This document shows, piece after piece, positions 21,933 to 30,633 of a stretch of DNA of 31,166 nt. Below the pieces are notes generated by a model. It was not told where the DNA came from. It searched no databases and saw only the letters and a list, made by a program, of their open reading frames with translations. The first letter of the stretch is position 1. Every line of letters begins with the position of its first letter. The stretch comes from Lingula anatina (taxonomy: Eukaryota; Brachiopoda; Lingulata; Lingulida; Lingulidae), in assembly GCF_001039355.2 (NCBI RefSeq), contig NW_019775465.1:74500-105665 (forward strand). The letters run 5' to 3'. Made by a program: the position numbers and the translations under genes.

Positions 21933-22157
21933 TTTTATTTAAATGTTTTGTTTTTGGAAAATGTTTTTGTACTTTGTTTTTAACATAGAAGGGTTTTGAT
22001 TTCTGATGTCAAAAAAAAAAAAAAAAAACTTGTTGAATTGGGTATATCTGATTTTCAGAAGCTAGTTTTCCAGGGAAAAGTTTGTAATGATCAAGATGAA
22101 ATTGATATTCTTGATTTTCCAAACATAGAATTGCATGGGGGGCTGTTGGGAGGGGGG
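21933..22157 (+). other. Ubiquitin-like domain split by a TAA stop
   Basis: The frame from 21933 aligns with ubiquitin without a gap over the first 27 positions, with the TAA (21981-21983) falling at position 17. ISDVK aligns with the IENVK helix start; SDFQKLVFQGK aligns with PDQQRLIFAGK. The segment ends IELHGGLLGGG, a di-glycine terminus like that of processed ubiquitins. An 18-A run (22011-22028) encodes six lysines in the helix, one residue longer than ubiquitin. In the transposon protein the Gly-Gly followed by Arg-Pro could be cleaved by host deubiquitinases; that is inference. Confidence 0.75.
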
Positions 22158-23327
22158 AGGCCTGATGATACAGATATAGAGCATTTACCTTCGAAAAAGC
22201 TACGTCCATCTTGTTTTGTGAAAGATTTAGGGTTAGATTGCGAAAATGTAGATGTAAGATCATATCAGCATGGAAATTGTTCTTTTGATTTTGAGGATGT
22301 GCTCCCTTGTTTTGGTATAGCATCTGCTGTTAATTTGCCAGACCAAATTTATTTATGTAGAAAACACTTTTTTGACTTAGATAGGTTTAAAAAAGTATGT
22401 TTGGTGTGCAATAAAAAGAATAGAAGAATTGAGTATTTTCTGAAACAACAAGAGCAAGAGTTAGCCGGTCGTCATCTCAATTGTAATGTAAGTGATTCTT
22501 CTCCATTTTGTTTCACATGTTTTGTTCAAATAAAGAGGAAGATCAGTCCAGATGCTATTAATGAAATTTGTTTTTCCAAAACAATTTATTTCCTTGACAA
22601 CATACTTAAAGAAAGAAATGCAACCACTTTGAAAGAGATTTATGATACTTATGTTCATTACATTTGGGAATTTGTTCAGTGTTATGATGGTTACTTGAAT
22701 TCAAAAGACTGGTTGAAAGATATGCTTAAAAGACATTATGGAAATAAAATTGTGTTAAAAACCTTCAAAGAAAATACATTTTGGGGAACTTTGATAATGA
22801 ATTCTAATTGTGATCCATGTAAAGTTTTGTTGAAAATGTTAAATGACAAGTTTTTAGTCCAAAGGAACACTGAAGAGAATTCTATAACTTTTAAACGACA
22901 ACAAGATATAAGAGAAAAAGTACGTGCTAATGAGAAGAACAATTGTTTGGCAAGTGATGACAAAATTGATTCTAATACTTTATTTACTGTTTTATTTGAA
23001 GCCCGAACAAAATTATTATCAATGGCTAAGAAAATGGAAAAAAATCAATCAGTTCTCAACATCGCAGCATTTGACCCTGTTAAATTTAATTTTGAGTTTA
23101 CTGACCCTTTTGTTTGGAATGTTATTAGTTTATTATGTGTTACTAATAATGAATTTTTTGAGTTAAAGAAAGAAATGACAGATAATTTCGATTGGTATAA
23201 CACTTTTTGTGGAAATTTTAATATAAGTAACCCAAAAAACAAAACCCGTTTGCTTCAGAGTTCAAATATTATTTTTTCTCTTTTATTACATTGTCTGGAG
23301 GGAGGTGCTGGCACCCCATTCAGATAA
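21996..23327 (+). pseudogene. Ubl C-half, zinc motifs and transposase N-terminal region
   Basis: The frame resumes after the TAA at 21981; there is no natural ATG, which supports continuity with the upstream segment. After the ubiquitin-like part come zinc-binding motifs: LCRKHFFDLDRFKKVCLVC and a second CFTC pair (about residues 130-180). A helical region follows with DGYLNSKDWLKDML and FEFTDPFVWNVISLLC, blocks that precede the catalytic core in related animal transposon proteins. It ends FSLLLHCLEGGAGTPFR-stop; the family continues in the other frame (RCWHPIQIICTDFVDKF), so the end is a frameshift and not a true terminus. Confidence 0.6.
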
Positions 23328-26300
23328 TTTGTACAGATTTTGTTGATAAGTTTTCACATTCCTCATCAGATTGCTTTAAAGTGCTAAATTCTTTTGGAAA
23401 AATTTTATCAGCAGATTCTTTTAATAGATTTCAGAAAATTATTTTAGAAACTGTTTTTAGTGATCCCTTAGTTGATTTAAGTCCAAATACATTTACAGTT
23501 GCTTCAGTTGATAATTTAAATTTCAGAGAGTGTCATGCACAGGTGAGGGTGTCTGACGTAGGTGGTAGAGGGTTAGATGGTACCAGTGAACAAATTGTTC
23601 AACCAAAGCCAATAACATTAAAAAACAAAAGTCACATTCAAATCCCCACAGAAAAAATTCATTCTCAATCACTGTCTCATTTGAAAGAAACCAAGTTTTT
23701 TGACACAACAGATTTGGAAAATAAAAGTGCTGACCTTTTTTGGGATGATTTATTTCAGTTTGTTTTTAGTGATTTTGCCAATTCAGTTAAAAACGCCGAT
23801 ACTCCCCCATTTCCTTTACGTTGTTTTTTTGCTAACAAGTACCCTCAACTGAAAGAGGTTTCTAAAATTGTTTATCTTGGACTGCTCGATGAAAACATAG
23901 ATAAATATGAAACTGTTCGTAGTGTTTTGGACCATTTGTTTGTTTCTTTAAAAGTGGGAAAAGATCTGGATTATCTGGTGGTAGCTGGTGATGGCAAGGT
24001 ATATTCTCATCTCATCAAAATTGTACAGGAATCAAAAGGTGAACTTCATTGGTTTCTTCCTTATCTTGGCGAATTTCATACACTTAAAAACTTTCAACAC
24101 GTTTTACTTAAAATTTATTATGATGCAGGTTTAAAAGAGCTAATTAATTTGTTTCATTTTGGGGCTACAGGTAAATCCGTCGCTGAAGCCAAGAATTTTG
24201 AAAAGACACATATGTTTTTACTACAAATTTGGGAAGCTTTTTTTAGAATTGAAATTGATTTATATTTTAAATGGAAGAGCGGAGATGTTGATTTGTCAAA
24301 TGAAGACATTATAATTAAACTGGCTGATTTGATGGAAAGAAATCTATTACAGAGGAATGGTGATGATTGTGATTTTATTTGGAACTTTCTTGATGACATC
24401 AAAGAAACTCAAAGAGAATTCTCAGCATTTACAAAAGAGTTATCTCAAAAAAATAAAACCTGGTCTTTTTGGTTAAATTTTGTTCATAGAGATTGCTTTT
24501 TATACATTTCCTTATATCTTTCTGTTACAGCAGGTGATTGGAATCTTAGAAATTTTTGTTTGAAAAGGATGTCACCCTTATTTCATGCTTTTGATGCACA
24601 AAATTATATGAAGTTAATTCCCACACATTTGTTTGATTTACATGCTCGCTTCCCAAAATCTGTTGTTTCTAATTTTGCAGAAGGTGGCTTTGTCATTAAC
24701 TTGTTGGGTCATCCATTCTCATCTCTTGCATTTGATGAAGCTCACGACGAAATGTGCATCAATCCTGACATGAAAGCTTCATTAAAATCTTTAACCAAGT
24801 CCTCAATTTCTTCATCACTCTCATATCTCCCTTTTAGATCACACAGTTTCAACAATATTTTTTCTTTTTTGTATCCTTCTCGTTTAAATCCACCTCATAA
24901 GGATCAGTCTTTAGGTCATAGAAGGGCTGTTGAAGAAAACATCAATGCCTTTGTCAATTTACTGAAAACCTCCAAGTTCTATGTTAATTCTGACATAAAA
25001 AATCCATCCTTGTGCCATCTTTTTTCCAACGTTATTGCTTCAGACATTCAGTCTGTTGATTTGTTGAATTTTTATGAAAAGGGGGAAAAGTTTTTAAATG
25101 ATTTCATACAATGTTTTATCTTAAATACACCTCAAAATGCAAAAATACCATTTAAGAAAAACAAATTGAGTACGTTTACAGTCAAACCAGCGTCTGGGAC
25201 AGCAAAAAAAAAAAAAAAAAAAGAAGTGACTGATTTGAAAAGTGTTAATAATTTATTACAGAAACAGATTCAATTTTATGAAAAATATGGTACATTCCCT
25301 GAATCATTAAGTAAATCTTGCGTTAAATTACCGCTTGCTTTTTGTTCTTATGATGGAACTTCCAATAAGGGTGACAAATCAAAAGCTTTAGACTTTCTTC
25401 AAAAACATTATCCGCTCTCTTTCTCAACCAGCAGCCCTGACCATAAAGAATGCCTCATTTATGATGCAATGGTTCTCATCAATAAAATAAAGCCAGCACC
25501 TCATCATTCCAAATTTTTCCATTATGCACAATTATTGTTTGATCGTTATGTCATGTCTAATTTTCAGAAGCATGGGTACAGGGAAGTTCACTTTGTTTTT
25601 GATTGCCAAGAGGAACTTTTGTACCCAAAGAGTATTGAAAGACAAAAAAGAGACCTTGGTGAAACACTAGGGCCTTTACCTGATGTTGCTGACTCCACCT
25701 CTTTGCCCTCAGATTGGCATAAGTTTTTAAGAAACCGCCATAACAAGAAATTGTTAGTTTCATACTTAAGTGAATCCTTACTTAAATTAGGTCTTCTACA
25801 TTTGGAGGAAAATCATCACTTTACCATTTGTGGTTCTTTTCATGACTCTTTGAATTCTAAGTCTATTATCAAAGGAAAAATGTGCTTAAATTTGAACAAC
25901 AATCATCAAGAGGGGGACACATTAGTTTGGCACCAAGCATTCTCAAGTTCTTGCTCTCATATTTTGATTTATTCCATTGACACTGATATCCCTTTCATTG
26001 GCCTTCCTTTTATTCCTCAATACCCACATAAAACACTATATATTCATATTCATGATAAAATGCATGATCAGTTATTCTTAGATATGTCTTTACTTTACCA
26101 TAGTTTGACAAATGATGTGTCATTGCAGCTTGCAAATGTAGATAATATTGGTGTCATTCTTCAGTCACTTTATGTACTGTCTGGATCCGATTTCACTTCT
26201 TTTGTGAAAGGATTTGGGAAAATAAGTTGTTTTAGCACTTTTTATAATCATGCTGATTTCATTGAAGCTGACATAGGGCTAGCCAATGAAAATGGTTTTC

Positions 26301-26983
26301 TTTCATTTTGTCGTTTTTTGGGCTGTCTGTATGCCAAAAATTGTTCATCTTCATACCCTGGAGGTCCCAAAAATCTATTTACATCTTTGCTTCATCAGCA
26401 TTCTGACTTAAATTGTATTGAAATACACCGAAAATTCCTCTCTCATATCCGCTCCACTACCACGAAAAGAATTACCTCCTTAGAACATCAACTTCCATCT
26501 TTTGATTCAATTCATTTCCATTGGTTGCGTTCTTTGTATGTTTGTAAAGTTTGGACACAGGCCAATTCCGCACACATAGAGTATCCATCAGTATCAGATT
26601 TTGGTTGGACAGTGGGTGAAAGTAGTATCTCACCAGTATGGGAATCAGACTATAATTTACAAAAGTTTGAACAAACAACTCGTTTTTTGACTAATGGCTG
26701 CAGTTGCAAAAAATCTGGTTGTGTCAGAGGTCAGTGCAAGTGCTACCAAAATTCTTTTTTTTGTGGGCCTAGTTGTGTGTGTATAAACTGCAATAACCCG
26801 CATAATAAATCCATCAAAAAAGGGACAAAAGAAGAAAGCCTGTCTGTTGTCAATCGAGAGAGTGACATTTATGATAATTATAGTGAAAAAAATTTAGATA
26901 TAACTGTTAAAAATGAGTTAAACATGGATGAAATTGATGGTTTAAGTAGTTTCTGGAGTTTGGATCTTGAACTACTTAATTAG
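23291..26983 (+). CDS. DDE transposase core, XPG-like nuclease and CXC module (Academ-like)
   Basis: An open frame of 1230 codons; genuine coding starts about 23300, joined by frameshift to the preceding frame. Numbering from 23291: a DDE-type core has D234 (VVAGDGKVYSHL), a PYLGEFHTLKNF block (E261, H263) and the acidic FDEAHDEMCIN block (D482, E487). An 18-residue low-complexity zone with six Lys comes from a run of 19 A at 25204-25222. The XPG/PIN-like nuclease has acidic residues at D725 (LIYDAM), D771 (HFVFDCQE), D897/D899 (SIDTDIPF) and D967 (VLSGSDFTSF). Residues about 1137-1169 form a nine-cysteine CXC module (CSCKKSGC...CKC...C..C.C..C), a DNA-binding zinc fold of tesmin/TSO1 type. 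It ends LDLELLN-TAG, with GTAAGA directly after the stop. No internal stop is present, so this part decayed little. Confidence 0.7.
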   Translation: MSGGRCWHPIQIICTDFVDKFSHSSSDCFKVLNSFGKILSADSFNRFQKIILETVFSDPLVDLSPNTFTVASVDNLNFRECHAQVRVSDVGGRGLDGTSEQIVQPKPITLKNKSHIQIPTEKIHSQSLSHLKETKFFDTTDLENKSADLFWDDLFQFVFSDFANSVKNADTPPFPLRCFFANKYPQLKEVSKIVYLGLLDENIDKYETVRSVLDHLFVSLKVGKDLDYLVVAGDGKVYSHLIKIVQESKGELHWFLPYLGEFHTLKNFQHVLLKIYYDAGLKELINLFHFGATGKSVAEAKNFEKTHMFLLQIWEAFFRIEIDLYFKWKSGDVDLSNEDIIIKLADLMERNLLQRNGDDCDFIWNFLDDIKETQREFSAFTKELSQKNKTWSFWLNFVHRDCFLYISLYLSVTAGDWNLRNFCLKRMSPLFHAFDAQNYMKLIPTHLFDLHARFPKSVVSNFAEGGFVINLLGHPFSSLAFDEAHDEMCINPDMKASLKSLTKSSISSSLSYLPFRSHSFNNIFSFLYPSRLNPPHKDQSLGHRRAVEENINAFVNLLKTSKFYVNSDIKNPSLCHLFSNVIASDIQSVDLLNFYEKGEKFLNDFIQCFILNTPQNAKIPFKKNKLSTFTVKPASGTAKKKKKKEVTDLKSVNNLLQKQIQFYEKYGTFPESLSKSCVKLPLAFCSYDGTSNKGDKSKALDFLQKHYPLSFSTSSPDHKECLIYDAMVLINKIKPAPHHSKFFHYAQLLFDRYVMSNFQKHGYREVHFVFDCQEELLYPKSIERQKRDLGETLGPLPDVADSTSLPSDWHKFLRNRHNKKLLVSYLSESLLKLGLLHLEENHHFTICGSFHDSLNSKSIIKGKMCLNLNNNHQEGDTLVWHQAFSSSCSHILIYSIDTDIPFIGLPFIPQYPHKTLYIHIHDKMHDQLFLDMSLLYHSLTNDVSLQLANVDNIGVILQSLYVLSGSDFTSFVKGFGKISCFSTFYNHADFIEADIGLANENGFLSFCRFLGCLYAKNCSSSYPGGPKNLFTSLLHQHSDLNCIEIHRKFLSHIRSTTTKRITSLEHQLPSFDSIHFHWLRSLYVCKVWTQANSAHIEYPSVSDFGWTVGESSISPVWESDYNLQKFEQTTRFLTNGCSCKKSGCVRGQCKCYQNSFFCGPSCVCINCNNPHNKSIKKGTKEESLSVVNRESDIYDNYSEKNLDITVKNELNMDEIDGLSSFWSLDLELLN

Positions 26984-27338
26984 GTAAGAAATTTACTGAT
27001 ATAAATATAAATTTTATAAGTAGCATTTGTTGAAATATAATTNAAAATTCTTTTTTTTGTGGGCCTAGTTGTGTGTGTATAAACTGCAATAACCCGCATA
27101 ATAAATCCATCAAAAAAGGGACAAAAGAAGAAAGCCTGTCTGTTGTCAATCGAGAGAGTGACATTTATGATAATTATAGTGAAAAAAATTTAGATATAAC
27201 TGTTAAAAATGAGTTAAACATGGATGAAATTGATGGTTTAAGTAGTTTCTGGAGTTTGGATCTTGAACTACTTAATTAGGTAAGAAATTTACTGATATAA
27301 ATATAAATTTTATAAGTAGCATTTGTTGAAATATAATT
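26748..27338 (+). repeat. Exact 295-bp duplication joined by one N (assembly artefact)
   Basis: Bases 26748-27042 are repeated exactly at 27044-27338, and the single N at 27043 sits precisely at the junction. The duplicate carries the last ~70 codons of the transposon gene and its 3' flank, producing a false second open frame at 27073-27279. This is the pattern left when two overlapping contigs are abutted without being merged. A biological tandem duplication would not place an N at the joint. Confidence 0.9.
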
Positions 27339-29090
27339 ATGGTTTGTCATTCAGAAAAACCTTACACACATGATATGTTTATGAATTGGATATTTGTTAT
27401 GTGGTTGTGTGAACAGAATTATGTAATTTGCCATGGTTTATATTTTAGGTGTTTTACTCAAGACAAATGAAATTTGACATGCTGCTGCTTAGTTCACAGA
27501 ATTGTCATCAAAATCATCAACTCCTTCAGTACATGTGATGTGTTAACCTTTTATTGAATGAATTTTGAGCAGTTCCTTTAATAAAACATGAAGACTTCTT
27601 GACAAAGCCAAAGAGGTGGCTCCTTAATGAGTAAGTTTCATGGCTAATTGTATTTTTTTTTTTTGAAGTTTGGATAAAATTTACATTCTAACTACTACGC
27701 GGGTCAATGAAATAGGCAACCAACTGAAAAAGCTTGCCATGTAATCTGAATAGGGAAGGTATTCAAGTGGGCCAGCCAAACTTGGTGTGCAAACTTGTTA
27801 GTACACTGTTCTGAATGTGGCCAATTAATAACTATTTCAAAATTTATTTTTTTAGTATAAAACCAAAGATGGAAGTTTTTAATGTACATTATTCTGGCTT
27901 TATTTAACAGATATGTTGGTAACAACAATGTGCTATATATAAAATGGACATCACAGCTGCCTTATTACCAGCAACACACATTTCAAGTGGATTTGAAGGT
28001 GGCAAAGTGTATGGGGCCTAGATGAGGTTTGTATATTCACCACAATTTGAACATTATTTAAACTTACATGTACCTGAGAAAGTGGGAACACAAATTCTTA
28101 AACCGACTTGAATTGGCTAATCTAAATATTGTTGACTTGACATTTGATGACATTTAAAGTCAAATTGAAAGCATCTGGAGGAAAAGTGATTGAATAGTGT
28201 AGAATTTTGTGTATTATATTTCAGGGTAACTATTAAAAACCCTGGACCATGGAAAAAAACCAGTCCAAAATGTGTCCTATTAGCCATTAGAATCCTTCCT
28301 GTTCATAGTCATGAAAGATGTATGTTTGGACAACAAAGTATGGACAAATTTTTTACCCAAGAGACTAAGTATGATGCTGTTGAGTTGTACCGAGTTCAGA
28401 ATGATATTTTGATGACAAGTCTCCAAATATGTTACTTTTATGAAGATGTCAGTGGCATTAATAACTGCTGAAAAGCTGGATCTTTACCAAAAGAATGGCA
28501 GAAAATTATGCTTAATTATGTTTATTTTTGACAGCTATAACATTGAGTTGAACTGGGTGTTCAGTTTTTCCAAGGACAAATGCAATTTATGAGAAAAAAA
28601 TTAATGAAGTCTGAGGAATGAAACTCCTGAGTTGTATGTTTGTCAACCCCATAGGAGAACTTGAATATTTTTATTAATTTTTTTTTTTTAGTTTTTTATC
28701 TTGTTTTTTTCCCTTCTATTTGAAATAAAACTTGTTTGAAAAAAATGGACTTGACAGTTATTTAAAATCTTAGTTGTATAACTGAAAGAACCATATGTTC
28801 AAGTAACAGGTTTTGAAATGGTTTCATATATTGCAGATAATAGAGCATCTAGAGATTTATAAACAGATAGCAAAGAAAAGCAGTGAGAATATACAATGGA
28901 TAAGTCGTTGAATCTATTATTAAAATCTTTACCTTTCCTTCGTAAAAACCCTGTTGCTTTTCAAAAATTACCACTGGGCACAGGTCTATATTTTGTTTAA
29001 CTTAATTATAGTAAAATTTGTGTTAAAACCTTATAACCCGTTTTAGAAAGCTTGTAGTCATGTTTAGTACAGGTAGGGTTTGTTGATCAG
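27339..29090. other. AT-rich 3' flank of the transposon, no gene recognised
   Basis: A frame at 28190-28471 follows an acceptor-like TATATTTCAG (about 28224) and reads VTIKNPGPWKKTSPKC..., but I recognise no domain. It could be a 3' exon or chance. AATAAA occurs near 27580 and 28724. No terminal inverted repeat could be paired with the 5' side. Confidence 0.35.
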
Positions 29091-29094
29091 GTTG

Positions 29095-29104
29095 GTCACG
29101 TGAC
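29095..29104. promoter_or_regulatory. Palindromic E-box GTCACGTGAC
   Basis: A perfect 10-bp palindrome with a CACGTG core, matching sites bound by USF/MYC/TFEB-type bHLH factors. No gene start can be tied to it with confidence, so function is only suggested. The first GATTATGGAAC repeat follows about 75 bases downstream. Confidence 0.35.
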
Positions 29105-29170
29105 GCTATGAATTGTGATGAAAATTGGGTGCCACTTCTGTGGTCGTTTTGGACATAGACCTCGACCCCG

Positions 29171-29640
29171 GATTATGGAACGATATTTGACGTTTTTCGG
29201 CTTTGCACAGTCTGTGTATAAAAATGAACATAAACTAACCTCTAATACTTTGCATGTAGCTACGATAGAGCTTTATTTACTATCTTGTAAAGCTTAATCC
29301 ATATGATTTGGGTTATTATTGAAGAAAAACGCTAAAATAATGGTTAACTTCGTGTTGTTCTCAAACCCCAGATTATGGAACAAAACCGGAAGTGCGCACA
29401 TAACGTTGCGTCAGAGTTTGTTAGAAATGATGCAAGGCAATATGTAGCGCAAGGGGTCTATAAAAGACAATAAAACGGCATATGCGCTTTATATTGCGAA
29501 TATCAATGGAAATAACAGCTGTTGTTATTCATATTTAGTTGGTCTTTTACTTTTAAACACAAATATTGCTAAAAAATGGAATAGCCCACTCATTTACCAC
29601 TGCCTTGAATCGGATTATGGAACAAAACGAGAAGTTGCCG
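29171..29640. repeat. Three spaced copies of GATTATGGAAC
   Basis: The word occurs at 29171, 29371 and 29613, preceded by CCCCG, CCCCA or ATCG. Copies two and three extend as GATTATGGAACAAAAC and then a GAAGT. Spacings are about 200 and 242 bases, and the flanks are only loosely alike, which fits a decayed tandem repeat or a repeated binding site. TATAAAAG at about 29459 resembles a TATA box but has no gene after it. Confidence 0.5.
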
Positions 29641-29699
29641 CTACGTCGGAATATCGAAGCGATGTTTAGTAGTCTGGTCATTTAAAATGCCAAATTGAA

Positions 29700-30372
29700 A
29701 ATACTGTATCCATTATTATGAATTTAAAGAATAATATTGATATTTCTCATTTTAAAACTCGTCGATCATTCATTTGGCCTGTATTCAGGAAACAACACCA
29801 GTAATGATTCAAAATAAAATCTTTAATTCATGATGACAAAACTAGCAATTAACATTAACAGCTCACATACCACCAACAAAGAATTTATCGAAAGTGTGAC
29901 AAATACAATAAAAATAAATAAATAAAAGTAAAAAAATGACGGAGAACTCGTGTAACAGACTAGTGCTGTGAGATGAATATATTCAGTTTTTTAACATCGC
30001 TGACCTTTATAAAATGCATTTAACATTTAACTCCATAAAACGAAATCACTGCAATTTATTCCATTGTTATACTGTCTCGCAACTCTGTTCACCATATGCA
30101 ATAATAATGTGCGTTTGTTTTATGTACGTATGTATGTTTATTTTTACGTTGCGTTGTTAGTAACGCACAAGAACATATCACTTGTAGGCCCATGTTTAGG
30201 CCTACTTTTGCGGTATGAATAAGAAAAAAACAATATAAATCTTTAAAAAAATATAAAACAAAAGGACTCAACCAATGTTTCTCCTTTACTGAGATAAATT
30301 CCAGCAGATATAACACAGGAAAATGTCAAAAAATGTAGGGGTTTTAGCGCAAGTGAAATGTTCTTTCGCGTT
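29700..30372. other. AT-rich spacer, nothing recognised
   Basis: No coding segment, structured repeat or signal that I can support. Confidence 0.4.
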
Positions 30373-30633
30373 AAGCCTAGGTCCCAAAATTAAACGTTTT
30401 GGACGCAGGGATTTTTAGTTCCTTGCGTCCGGCTAGGACGTAGCTAGATCGCACGTAGTGGCTGTTGATCATGTCCAAAAGTTACTACATGCTGTTTGCG
30501 TCCTCCAAAAGTCGCACGATGGACGTGCTCCTCAGGCACGAACTCCCACGTTTTCCCATTTCTTTTTTCTTTTTTTTTTTTTTGGCCGTAGATCACACGT
30601 AGCAGCCCGTAGGTTCGGTTGGGACCTAGGCTT
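30373..30633. mobile_element. Small element with 15-bp terminal inverted repeats (MITE-like)
   Basis: AAGCCTAGGTCCCAA at 30373-30387 is exactly inverted at 30619-30633. The 261-bp interval contains a hairpin (GGACGCAGG...CCTTGCGTCC, about 30400-30430), several ACGTAG words and a T-rich tract. The size and ends fit a MITE, but no target duplication is clear, so the superfamily is not assigned. Confidence 0.5.

Larger units (their letters stand above)
21180..26983 (+). mobile_element. Decayed autonomous DNA transposon gene, Academ-like (Ubl-DDE-XPG-CXC)
   Basis: Three consecutive frames form one broken gene of roughly 1,930 codons. 21180-21803 and 21996-23327 are in the same frame, separated by TAG (21801-21803), a coding-like stretch, and TAA (21981-21983). 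A one-base deletion near 23300-23315 then moves the reading to the frame that runs to 26983. Domain order is: basic N-terminus, ubiquitin-like domain (21933-22157), Cys/His zinc motifs, DDE-type core, XPG/PIN-like nuclease, CXC zinc module. Academ-superfamily proteins are known to combine a DDE transposase with a Cys8 finger and XPG nuclease, so Academ is the best fit; other large transposase families are not excluded. An acceptor-like CATAG just before the ATG suggests an upstream leader exon. Terminal repeats were not found. Confidence 0.6.

Noticed and set aside
23250-23327. Programmed -1 ribosomal frameshift between the two large frames
   Set aside because: The T-rich run ATTATTTTTTCTC does not form a slippery heptamer in the correct register, and no clear downstream pseudoknot is seen. 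A simple indel explains it better.
27073-27279. Second open frame with the same C-terminal residues as the large gene
   Set aside because: It is inside the duplicated block joined by N, so it is an assembly copy and not another gene.
28190-28471. 93-codon frame after an acceptor-like site
   Set aside because: No family recognised and no exon partner shown. Kept only as a note in the flank entry.
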